NCBI GenBank assembly: GCA_964551305.1 | Contig: CAZKBT010000087.1 | Span: 1 to 10,419, forward strand | Reading direction: 5' to 3' | From: JBAZDC01 sp041654595 | GTDB taxonomy: Bacteria > Pseudomonadota > Gammaproteobacteria > Burkholderiales > Burkholderiaceae_B | DNA length: 10,419 bases | In this document: one piece after another, positions 1-5,930 of the stretch | How positions within the stretch are numbered: position 1 is the first letter of the stretch | Layout: each line of letters begins with the position of its first letter | The notes under the pieces: model-generated | What the model was told of the DNA's origin: nothing | Database searches by the model: none | Seen by the model: the letters and a program-made list of their open reading frames with translations, nothing else | Program-made: the position numbers and the translations under genes

Positions 1-39
1 CTTTGAGTCTTTCATAGTTTTTCATCCAAGGAGACACAT

Positions 40-1020
40 ATGTTTTTCAAGAAAATCCAATGGCGGGCCTGCGTGATGGCCGGATTGGCGACGTTCGCCA
101 TCCAGCCTCATCAGGCGAGCGCGCAAGACTATCCGAGCAGGGCCATCACCGTCGTCCTGCCTTATGCGCCCGGCAGCGGCACGGACACCCTGGCCCGGAC
201 CATGGCGGAAGTCATCACCAATAGATACAACGTGCCGGTGGTCATCGACAACAAGCCGGGCGGCAACGGCTTCATCGCCGCCCAGCAGGTAGCCAGGGCG
301 AAGCCCGATGGCTATACCTTGTTCTTGACCGGCAATACGACGCAGTCGGCCAATGAATTCTTTTTCAAGAAGCTGCCCTATGACCCGGTCAAGGATTTTT
401 CGCCGGTCGCGCTTCTGATGAAAGGCTATTCGGTGCTCACCACCAACAATGCCTTTCCCGCGAAGACCGTGCAGGAATTCATCGATATGGCCAAGGCGTC
501 GCCTGGAAAGTTCAATATCGGCTATGGCACGGCCACCAGCCGGATCGCGGCGGAGATGCTGGCCCAATACTCGGGGATCAAATTCGAGCTCATTCCGTAC
601 ACGAGCAATACGCCCGTCATGACCGATCTGCTGGGCGGGACGATAGATCTGGCGTTCTTCGACGCGTCCATGGTGGTGGGGCAAGCCAAGGCCGGCAATC
701 TGCGCGCGTTGGCTGCGACCAGCAAAGATAGGCTGAAACCGCTGCCGGACGTGCCTACGCTGGAAGAGGCCGGCATCAAGGACTATGAGTGGCAGTGGTG
801 GCTGGGCATGTATCTTCCTGCCGGCGCGTCGCCCGAGATGGTCGGACGCGTCAACGAGATGATGCGCGTGGCTTCCGAATCCGAGCAGGTGCAGAAGTTC
901 TATGCCTCCATGGCGGGCGTGTCCGCTTTCAGCTCACCCGAGGAACTGGCGCGTTTCCAGGAGGATGAGTCCAAGAAAACCGGGGACGTCGTCCGTTCGG
1001 CGGGAATCGAACCCCAATAG
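40..1020 (+). CDS. Bug/TctC-family tripartite tricarboxylate transporter substrate-binding protein
   Basis: Periplasmic solute receptor of 326 aa, the usual size for the Bug family, which binds carboxylates or other small organic ligands. The first 28 residues form a Sec signal peptide (KK near the N-terminus, a hydrophobic stretch, cleavage after ASA before QDYPSR). Family blocks are visible: VVLPYAPGSGTDTLAR near 38-53, the NKPGGNGFIAA loop near 71-81, PDGYTL near 89-94, YDPVKDFSPV near 114-123, and LRALAATSKDR followed by LPDVPTLEEAG near 221-245. The ATG has a strong ribosome site, AAGGAGA at 28-34, five bases upstream. The ferredoxin gene follows after 18 bp, so the two are probably co-transcribed. 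No TctA/TctB membrane genes are visible, which is common for Bug 'orphan' receptors. Ligand unknown. The promoter lies left of the window or in its first 39 bases. Confidence 0.93.
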   Translation: MFFKKIQWRACVMAGLATFAIQPHQASAQDYPSRAITVVLPYAPGSGTDTLARTMAEVITNRYNVPVVIDNKPGGNGFIAAQQVARAKPDGYTLFLTGNTTQSANEFFFKKLPYDPVKDFSPVALLMKGYSVLTTNNAFPAKTVQEFIDMAKASPGKFNIGYGTATSRIAAEMLAQYSGIKFELIPYTSNTPVMTDLLGGTIDLAFFDASMVVGQAKAGNLRALAATSKDRLKPLPDVPTLEEAGIKDYEWQWWLGMYLPAGASPEMVGRVNEMMRVASESEQVQKFYASMAGVSAFSSPEELARFQEDESKKTGDVVRSAGIEPQ

Positions 1021-1038
1021 AACGTAGAGTGGACCGAC

Positions 1039-1416
1039 ATGGCTTATTTCGTGGCAGACGCATGCATACGCTGCAAATATACGGATTGTGTCGAAGTCTG
1101 TCCGGTGGATTGCTTCTACGAAGGCGAGAACATGCTGGTCATCGATCCGGAGGAATGCATAAGCTGCGGCGCATGCGAGCCGCAGTGTCCGGTCGATGCC
1201 ATCCAGCCGGACACGCGGTCCGATGCCGACACGTGGTTGCGGATCAACGCGGAATATGCCCGCATGTGGCCGAACATTTCACGCCGGAAGGATCCTTTGC
1301 CGGATGCGGATGCGTATCGGGACCGGACTGAAAAATACGAACGCTGGTTTTCGGACAAGCCTGGTAGCGACGCCGACGGCGGGTCGGCTGATGATGCGGG
1401 AGGAGTTACCCAATGA
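1039..1416 (+). CDS. fdxA: 7Fe-8S ferredoxin (FdxA, Azotobacter FdI type)
   Basis: Small cytosolic electron carrier of 125 aa. The N-terminal half matches the Azotobacter vinelandii FdI pattern. Cysteines lie at 9, 12, 17, 21 and 25 in the block CIRCKYTDCVEVCPVDC, and at 40, 43, 46 and 50 in CISCGACEPQCP. By homology C9, C17 and C50 would hold a [3Fe-4S] cluster, C21, C40, C43 and C46 a [4Fe-4S] cluster, and C12 and C25 would be free. The FdI-type C-terminal segment is also present (WPNISRRKDPLPDAD). About 18 extra acidic, glycine-rich residues follow the usual family end. The ribosome site is weak (AGAGTGGA just upstream), consistent with reading within a transcript from the Bug gene. The stop overlaps the next gene's start by ATGA, so translation is probably coupled. 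The redox partner is not in the window. Confidence 0.93.
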   Translation: MAYFVADACIRCKYTDCVEVCPVDCFYEGENMLVIDPEECISCGACEPQCPVDAIQPDTRSDADTWLRINAEYARMWPNISRRKDPLPDADAYRDRTEKYERWFSDKPGSDADGGSADDAGGVTQ

Positions 1417-2171
1417 GTTATTCAACCATCAAAGTCAGGCGTGAAGGCGAGACCGGCTGGGTTTTGATTGCGCGGCCTGAAGTCAAGAACGCATTGAACG
1501 TGCGTTTCTTCGATGAAATCCATGGCGCCGTGTCCGACTTGGCGCAGGACGAGTCAGTGCGCACCATCGCGCTGATGGGTGAAGGCGGCATATTCTCCGC
1601 CGGGCGCGATTTCAAGGATCGCGAGGTGCCGCCGGATTTCGAGGAGCGACGCGCGCGCGCGTTCAGCGCCTTGGAATACTGCGCGAAGCCCACCATCGCG
1701 GCGGTTTCGGGATATGCGATCACTGGCGGCCTTACGCTGGCGACGGCCTGCGATCTGATCATCGCGGGCGAAGATGCGGTGTTTCAAGACACTCATGCGA
1801 GTTTCGGCATCACTTCGATGCGCGCGAGCCGCCTTGTCGAGCTGGTCGGGCTGCAGCGCGCCAAGGAACTGCTTTTCACGTGCCGGCGTATCGACGCTCG
1901 GGAAGCGCTTGCCATCGGGCTGGTTTGCAAGGTCGTGCCGCCGGATCGGCTGGAGTCCGAGGCGCGCGCCATGGCCGCCGGGATCAATGGTCACGACCAG
2001 ATGGCCGTGCGGGCCATGAAGCAGGTGATCAACGAGGTCGTGCGCAAAGATCAGAAAGGCATACTCGACATGGAAGAATTGTACAAGCGCAGATATCACG
2101 ATCTGCGCTCCGAGAACAGCGGCTTGGACAACGGGCTGGCCTACCTCGGATCGCGCGGCGCGGGCGAGTGA
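1413..2171 (+). CDS. Crotonase-fold (enoyl-CoA hydratase/isomerase family) protein lacking both hydratase glutamates
   Basis: 252 aa, the usual length for a single-domain crotonase acting on acyl-CoA thioesters in the cytosol. Visible family blocks are RPEVKNALN (21-29), the first oxyanion-hole loop FSAGRDF (61-67), GYAITGGLTLATACD (100-114; G105 is the likely second oxyanion-hole amide), and FQDTHASFGI (124-133). Aligned by eye to rat mitochondrial hydratase, the two catalytic glutamates (E144 and E164 there) fall at T108 and H128 here, so standard hydration chemistry is doubtful. The DTHA block is also seen in some bacterial EchA-type proteins. GGGAGGAG at 1398-1405 is a strong ribosome site seven bases before the ATG, and the start overlaps the ferredoxin stop. 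Family membership is firm; the reaction is unknown (isomerase, hydrolase, lyase and non-catalytic binding are all open). Confidence 0.9.
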   Translation: MSYSTIKVRREGETGWVLIARPEVKNALNVRFFDEIHGAVSDLAQDESVRTIALMGEGGIFSAGRDFKDREVPPDFEERRARAFSALEYCAKPTIAAVSGYAITGGLTLATACDLIIAGEDAVFQDTHASFGITSMRASRLVELVGLQRAKELLFTCRRIDAREALAIGLVCKVVPPDRLESEARAMAAGINGHDQMAVRAMKQVINEVVRKDQKGILDMEELYKRRYHDLRSENSGLDNGLAYLGSRGAGE

Positions 2172-2178
2172 CCGGCAT

Positions 2179-2217
2179 GCACGCGCGTCGCTCCCGGACC
2201 CGGGGCGGCGCGCGTGC
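2179..2217 (+). terminator. Strong hairpin between convergent genes, probable transcription terminator
   Basis: Arms 2179-2194 and 2202-2217 pair over 16 positions around a 7-base loop. The outer nine pairs are perfect Watson-Crick (GCACGCGCG against CGCGCGTGC). The rest are Watson-Crick except two U-G wobbles (2188/2208 and 2192/2204). On the minus-strand RNA those wobbles become A-C mismatches, so the hairpin is stronger for transcripts coming from the crotonase gene. It lies 7 bases after that gene's stop and 6 bases before the end of the opposite gene. No U-tract follows on either strand, so it may be a weak or bidirectional terminator, or a 3'-end stabiliser. Confidence 0.55.
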
Positions 2218-2223
2218 GGCCGC

Positions 2224-3258
2224 TCATTTCAAATGCCGATTGAAAAACCGGGCCAGCTCCTCGAAGTGGACGCGTGTCTCGGGTGTGTTCGCGTCCATGA
2301 GGTATTGCGCATGCGACATGCCTTCGAACACGATCAGATCGGCGTTCACGCCGGCTTCGCGCAGTTTCAGATGCATGCGCGCGGTATTGCTCAAGAAGAG
2401 ATCCCGGGTGCCCGCAGTAAGCAGAGTCGGAGGCAAGCCGGCCACGTCGCCATAAACGGGCGATAGCAGCGGGTCTTTCAGGTCATGGCCGTCGGCATAC
2501 AGTTTGGCGGCCTCGCCCAGCCAGCCGTCGTAGCTGACGAGAATATTGTCGATGCCTTCGTTGGTGTAGTAGCTGTCGCCGGTCTTGGTCAGGTCCGTCC
2601 ACGGCGTCCCCGGGGCGATGGCGGCCGGCATGGGCAGGCCTTCGGCCTTGGCCCGAAGCATCAACGACAGTGTCATGCCGCCGCCGGTGGACGTGCCGAA
2701 TACGCCGATCTGCTCCGGCGGCGTCGTCTTCAAGAGCTCCCGATATACGGCAAGCGCATCGTCCAAGGCGGCGGGATAGGGGAAGTCCGGCGGCATCCTG
2801 TAGTCGACGGAGACGATCTTGAAGCCGCCGATGCCGGCCATGAGTATGGCTTCATGCGTGCCCGATTCGCCCGCGCCCAGCACATAGCCGCCCCCGTGCA
2901 GGTGCAGCAGCACGCGGTTCTCGTTGACGGCGGGGAGCGGCTTCGGCGCGAGCGTGAATACCGGCACGTCCGCCATTCGGCCGGCCGCCGATACGACGCC
3001 CAGCGCTTCTCGCAATGGCGGCAGCATCCGCTCGATGTAGGCGCCGAATTCGCCGACCCAGGATTTCCATTCCTGCGCGTTCTTTGGATGCAGGTTCCAG
3101 TGCGCAGGAGGAGGGCTGGCGATCAGCGCCTGCATTTCGGGGCTGACGGTGCGTGGAACCGGAAGGCCGCCGGGCCGTTCGAGGGCATGGGCATGAGCTA
3201 GGAAGAGGGCGAGGCATGCGCCGGCGCATCCCAGCAAGCCGGTTTTTATCGATCTCAT
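2224..3258 (-). CDS. Exported alpha/beta hydrolase, hormone-sensitive-lipase (family IV) esterase
   Basis: 344 aa from the chosen ATG. The order of motifs is that of HSL-family carboxylesterases: oxyanion loop HGGGYVLGAG (121-130), VDYRMPPDFPYPAALDDA (151-168), nucleophile elbow GTSTGGG with S190, acid D286 in TAGTRD, and H316 in MSHAQYL. The catalytic triad is therefore complete, although the elbow reads GTSTG rather than the commoner GDSAG. Residues 1-25 form a Sec-type signal peptide ending AHA before LERP, so the enzyme should act in the periplasm or outside. LLGC at 8-11 resembles a lipobox but comes too early, before the hydrophobic core ends. The start is fixed by AAGGAGA (3265-3271) six bases upstream; a longer frame from 3327 lacks these signals. 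The gene is divergent from the CoA ligase. It could release a carboxylic acid from an ester for the neighbouring uptake and CoA-activation genes; this is inferred from context. Confidence 0.92.
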   Translation of the reverse strand: MRSIKTGLLGCAGACLALFLAHAHALERPGGLPVPRTVSPEMQALIASPPPAHWNLHPKNAQEWKSWVGEFGAYIERMLPPLREALGVVSAAGRMADVPVFTLAPKPLPAVNENRVLLHLHGGGYVLGAGESGTHEAILMAGIGGFKIVSVDYRMPPDFPYPAALDDALAVYRELLKTTPPEQIGVFGTSTGGGMTLSLMLRAKAEGLPMPAAIAPGTPWTDLTKTGDSYYTNEGIDNILVSYDGWLGEAAKLYADGHDLKDPLLSPVYGDVAGLPPTLLTAGTRDLFLSNTARMHLKLREAGVNADLIVFEGMSHAQYLMDANTPETRVHFEELARFFNRHLK

Positions 3259-3264
3259 TGGAAA

Positions 3265-3271
3265 TCTCCTT
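3265..3271 (-). promoter_or_regulatory. Ribosome binding site that fixes the hydrolase start
   Basis: Reads AAGGAGA on the minus strand, with a six-base spacer to the ATG at 3258-3256. It selects the start that puts a clean signal peptide at the N-terminus and rules out the in-frame ATG at 3327, which would add 23 residues ahead of the signal peptide. Confidence 0.85.
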
Positions 3272-3362
3272 GCCGATCGGCGGTAGACGGAGTGTATCCC
3301 AGCCGGCCCGACTTCCAGCGGTTCCATCCGGATAAGGGTTAATCTCTATGCGATAAAACCCA

Positions 3363-3383
3363 TGAGTAATATATTATTCCTCA
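3363..3383. promoter_or_regulatory. AT-rich imperfect palindrome, candidate operator in the divergent intergenic region
   Basis: A 21-bp dyad centred on 3373, with TGAG at the left end and CTCA at the right end. Eight of ten symmetric base pairs match (mismatches at 3367/3379 and 3372/3374). A perfect 10-bp palindrome, TAATATATTA (3367-3376), sits inside it on a slightly shifted axis. It ends 21 bases before the CoA-ligase ATG and lies in the 146-bp gap between that gene and the divergent hydrolase. A TATTAT hexamer (3372-3377) inside it could serve as a -10 box, but I see no convincing -35 at the right distance. The position suits a repressor site. The binding protein is unknown; the TetR regulator encoded at 8904-9590 is one candidate. 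Confidence 0.4.
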
Positions 3384-3393
3384 AAGGTTTTGC

Positions 3394-3403
3394 GAGGAAG
3401 GGG
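3394..3403 (+). promoter_or_regulatory. Ribosome binding site that fixes the CoA-ligase start
   Basis: The purine-rich run GAGGAAGGGG lies directly before the ATG at 3405. An in-frame TTG at 3390 would place this Shine-Dalgarno run inside the coding region, so the ATG is the better start. Confidence 0.75.
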
Positions 3404-3404
3404 C

Positions 3405-4964
3405 ATGGAACAATACAGACAGGATGCGCTGACAATAGGTTCGGTGGTGCGCCGTTCGGCCGCCAGTTATCCCAATCGCACCGCGTTGATCTTCGGCGAG
3501 GAGCGTTGCACGTTTCGTGAATACAACCAGCGCGTGAACCGGGCCGCTCACACGCTGCTCGGGTTGGGCCTGAAGAAGGGCGAGCACGTGGCGATACTGG
3601 GAAAGAATTCGATCCAGTATCTCGAGCTATGCCACGGCGCGGGCAAGGCGGGCGTGGTGTTCGGTACCGTGAACTGGCGCCTGGCTCCCAGCGAGATCGC
3701 GTTCATCGTCCAGGATGCGGATAACCTCGTGCTGTTCGTGGAGGCGGGATTCCAGGATCTGGTCGCCGAGTTCCGGAGCGAGATTCCGGATGTGCGTCTG
3801 GTCGTCTATGGCGGCTCCCGCACCTTGGACGGCGCCTCGCAATACGAGGATCTCCACGAGCAGGCCCGCGATGACGAGCCCGACGTCGAGGTGAACGGCG
3901 GCGACGAGGCCATCATCATGTACACCTCGGGCACGACCGGCTTGCCCAAAGGCGCCGTGCTGACGCATTCGAACATATGCTGGGACTCGCTGGCGGCGCT
4001 GACGTACGTGCCTCCGGCCCAGCACGACTGCTTCTTGTTGTCGATGCCGATGAATCACGTCAGCGGACTGCATACGCAGACCACGACGTTCCTGTCGCGC
4101 GGGCTGCCCATCGTGATCATGAGCCAGTGGGAGCCGGAGGCCGCTTGCCAGCTGATAGAAAAGCACCGCATCACGCTGGCCTATATTCTGGTCGCGCCCT
4201 TGCTTCAGCTTTTCGAATCGCCGTTGCGCCACAAATACGACCTGACGTCGTTGCGGCGCTTGATGACGGCGGCCGCCAAATATACGCCCGAGCTGGCCGT
4301 CAAGGCCATGACGGAGCTGGGCGTGGACAGCATGTATTTCATGTACGGCTTGACCGAAGCCGCGCCTATCGTCAGCACGACCGAATTTACCGGCCAGATG
4401 ATAGAGAAGCCCAACACACTGGGCATCCCCGTCTGGTACAACGACGTGCGTATCGCCGACGATCGGGATCGGCCTTTGCCTGCCGGCGAAGTGGGTGAAA
4501 TCATCGTGCGCGGCCCGAACGTCTTCAAAGGCTATTACAAGCGACCCGATGCCAATGCCGAGGTATTGCGCAACGGCTGGTTGCATACCGGCGACCTGGG
4601 CTACATGGACGAAGACGGTTTTCTGTTTTTCGTCGACCGCAAGAAAGACATGATCAAGTCGGGCGGCGAAAACGTGTATTCCATCGAGGTCGAGCTGGCC
4701 TTGCTCAAGACGTCGCCCGGCATTGCCGAGGCGGCCGTGGTCGGCGTGCCCGATCCCAAATGGGGCGAAGCCGTAACGGCTTTCGTCGTGGCGCGCGAGG
4801 GCGCAAGCGTGGACGAAGCGGGCGTCATCAGGAACGCTCGCGCGGAATTGGCTGGATACAAGGTGCCGAAGCGCGTCGTCCAGGTGAAGGAGCTGCCCAA
4901 AAATGTTTCGGGAAAAGTCCTGAAGCGCCGACTGCGCGACGCTTTCATGGGCGGGCAGCCGTAG
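3405..4964 (+). CDS. AMP-forming acyl-CoA synthetase (class I adenylate-forming CoA ligase)
   Basis: 519 aa, a typical full-length acyl/aryl-CoA synthetase that activates a carboxylic acid with ATP and CoA through an acyl-adenylate, in the cytosol. Signature motifs are complete: the phosphate loop YTSGTTGLPKG (173-183), MPMNHVSG (214-221), YGLTE (314-318), the HTGD motif (394-397) with the hinge DRKKDMIKSGGENV (411-424), and the catalytic lysine K504 in NVSGKVLKRR near the C-terminus. No truncation or missing key residue is seen. A fatty, aromatic or other carboxylic acid substrate cannot be told apart by eye. It heads the rightward gene group after the divergent region with the palindrome, and a crotonase gene starts 50 bp after its stop, so its CoA thioester product is probably that protein's substrate or precursor. 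Confidence 0.94.
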   Translation: MEQYRQDALTIGSVVRRSAASYPNRTALIFGEERCTFREYNQRVNRAAHTLLGLGLKKGEHVAILGKNSIQYLELCHGAGKAGVVFGTVNWRLAPSEIAFIVQDADNLVLFVEAGFQDLVAEFRSEIPDVRLVVYGGSRTLDGASQYEDLHEQARDDEPDVEVNGGDEAIIMYTSGTTGLPKGAVLTHSNICWDSLAALTYVPPAQHDCFLLSMPMNHVSGLHTQTTTFLSRGLPIVIMSQWEPEAACQLIEKHRITLAYILVAPLLQLFESPLRHKYDLTSLRRLMTAAAKYTPELAVKAMTELGVDSMYFMYGLTEAAPIVSTTEFTGQMIEKPNTLGIPVWYNDVRIADDRDRPLPAGEVGEIIVRGPNVFKGYYKRPDANAEVLRNGWLHTGDLGYMDEDGFLFFVDRKKDMIKSGGENVYSIEVELALLKTSPGIAEAAVVGVPDPKWGEAVTAFVVAREGASVDEAGVIRNARAELAGYKVPKRVVQVKELPKNVSGKVLKRRLRDAFMGGQP

Positions 4965-4971
4965 CGGCATC

Positions 4972-4992
4972 GTGGCCTCGCGGCCGTTTCTT
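4972..4992 (+). terminator. Weak hairpin with a short T-rich tail between the CoA ligase and the second crotonase
   Basis: GGCC (4974-4977) pairs with GGCC (4982-4985) around the loop TCGC, extended by two G-U wobbles, and is followed by TTTCTT (4987-4992). The stem has only four strong pairs, so this may be an attenuator, a leaky terminator or chance. It lies 8 bases past the ligase stop. The two flanking genes could still be co-transcribed. Confidence 0.2.
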
Positions 4993-5014
4993 CCCAACTT
5001 GAAAACTATTTCTC

Positions 5015-5812
5015 ATGCACGCATCCATTCCCCTATTCGATCATATCCAACTGCGCGTCGACGGCGCCATCGGCCACATGCGGCTGCATCGTCCCGAGGT
5101 CTTGAATGCGTTCAATAAGGGCTTGATGCAGGATGTCCTGGATGCCGCGGACTGGTTCAACCGCAGGCCGGACGTCAAGGTCGTCGTGGTGTCGGCGGAG
5201 GGGCGCGCTTTTTGTTCCGGATTCGATCTGGATTTCTTTGCATCCGAAGCGTCCGCCGAAGAGGTTCGAGACATCGTCGCGCTGGGAAGCGAATTGCATC
5301 GCGGCGTGGCGTCCATGCGGGCCACGACCGTCGCGGCCGTGCACGGCTACTGCGTGGGCGGCGGGGTCGTGTTGATGATGGCCTGCGATTTTCGCTATGC
5401 CAGCGAGGACGCGGTTTTTTTCCTGCCCGAGACCGAGTTGGGCATTCCTCTGGCCTGGTGCGGCATCCCGGGCCTGGTGCGGGAAATGGGCGGACTGGCG
5501 GCGACCGAATTCGTGCTGCTCTGTGAAAAATGGTCCGCCGCGCGCGCGCTGAGCGCGGGCATGGTCAACGAGCTGGCAGCCGACAGGGCGCAGCTGGACG
5601 AGCAGGCGGCGCGGGTTGCGCGGACGCTGAGCGAACGCTCCTCGCTGGTCCTGGAGTCCACCAAGCGCCAGGTGATCGCCGCGCGCGAGCTCATGCTTAG
5701 CGGCGCATACGGATTCACCGACGCGCACCTGCTGCATAGCGCGCTGCTCGATCCCGAGTCGCAGGCGGCGCGGGCCCGGTACCTGTCGCGGCGCCTGGGC
5801 CGGACTGGCTGA
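5015..5812 (+). CDS. Crotonase-fold enoyl-CoA hydratase/isomerase family protein, isomerase-like active site
   Basis: 265 aa, single crotonase domain. Family blocks are HRPEVLNAFN (25-34), first oxyanion loop FCSGFDLDFF (66-75), GYCVGGGVVLMMACD (111-125; G116 is the likely second oxyanion amide) and FLPETELGIP (136-145). Aligned by eye to hydratase, the first catalytic glutamate is replaced by V119, while the second is kept as E139 in the usual PE context. A single glutamate at this second position is the arrangement known for delta3,delta2-enoyl-CoA isomerases, so an isomerase or another proton-shuttling reaction is more likely than hydration. There is no clear Shine-Dalgarno before the ATG (upstream bases are ACTATTTCTC), and no better start is visible, so translation may be weak or the true start uncertain. 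It follows the CoA ligase on the same strand. Confidence 0.9.
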   Translation: MHASIPLFDHIQLRVDGAIGHMRLHRPEVLNAFNKGLMQDVLDAADWFNRRPDVKVVVVSAEGRAFCSGFDLDFFASEASAEEVRDIVALGSELHRGVASMRATTVAAVHGYCVGGGVVLMMACDFRYASEDAVFFLPETELGIPLAWCGIPGLVREMGGLAATEFVLLCEKWSAARALSAGMVNELAADRAQLDEQAARVARTLSERSSLVLESTKRQVIAARELMLSGAYGFTDAHLLHSALLDPESQAARARYLSRRLGRTG

Positions 5813-5930
5813 AGTGAAGGCGAGCCAACGTGTTGTGAGTGAAAGATAGAAACCGCAGTAGAAACGCCGGATCCCACCGACCAACGCTCCGCGTGCCAGA
5901 AGAGAGCGCCATGATAAACAGGAGACAACC
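5813..5930 (+). other. Intergenic region before the TRAP operon
   Basis: 118 bases between the second crotonase and the TRAP receptor gene. The only clear signal is the ribosome site AGGAGA (5920-5925), five bases before the receptor ATG. A TTGTGA at 5833-5838 could pass as a -35 box, but no acceptable -10 lies at 16-18 bases, so no promoter is called. No strong hairpin was seen. The TRAP genes may have their own promoter here or be read through from the CoA-ligase transcript. Confidence 0.4.

Noticed and set aside
3199..3231. Lipoprotein signal (LLGC) at the hydrolase N-terminus
   Set aside because: The cysteine is at residue 11, before the hydrophobic core ends, while a normal AHA cleavage site follows at residue 25.
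3259..3327. N-terminal extension of the hydrolase from an ATG at 3327
   Set aside because: It would place 23 residues ahead of a clean signal peptide, and the AAGGAGA ribosome site at 3265-3271 points to the start at 3258.
3390..3404. TTG start of the CoA ligase at 3390
   Set aside because: The ATG at 3405 has the purine-rich ribosome site directly before it; the TTG start would make that site coding.
3627..4997. 456-codon open frame on the minus strand opposite the CoA ligase
   Set aside because: The translation is rich in H, R, G and Q with no recognisable domain, and it lies fully opposite a gene with complete adenylate-forming motifs. It is a GC-driven shadow frame.
5833..5861. Sigma-70 promoter upstream of the TRAP operon (TTGTGA as -35)
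   Set aside because: The hexamer at the right distance (CAGTAG) matches the -10 consensus poorly, so the evidence is too weak to call.
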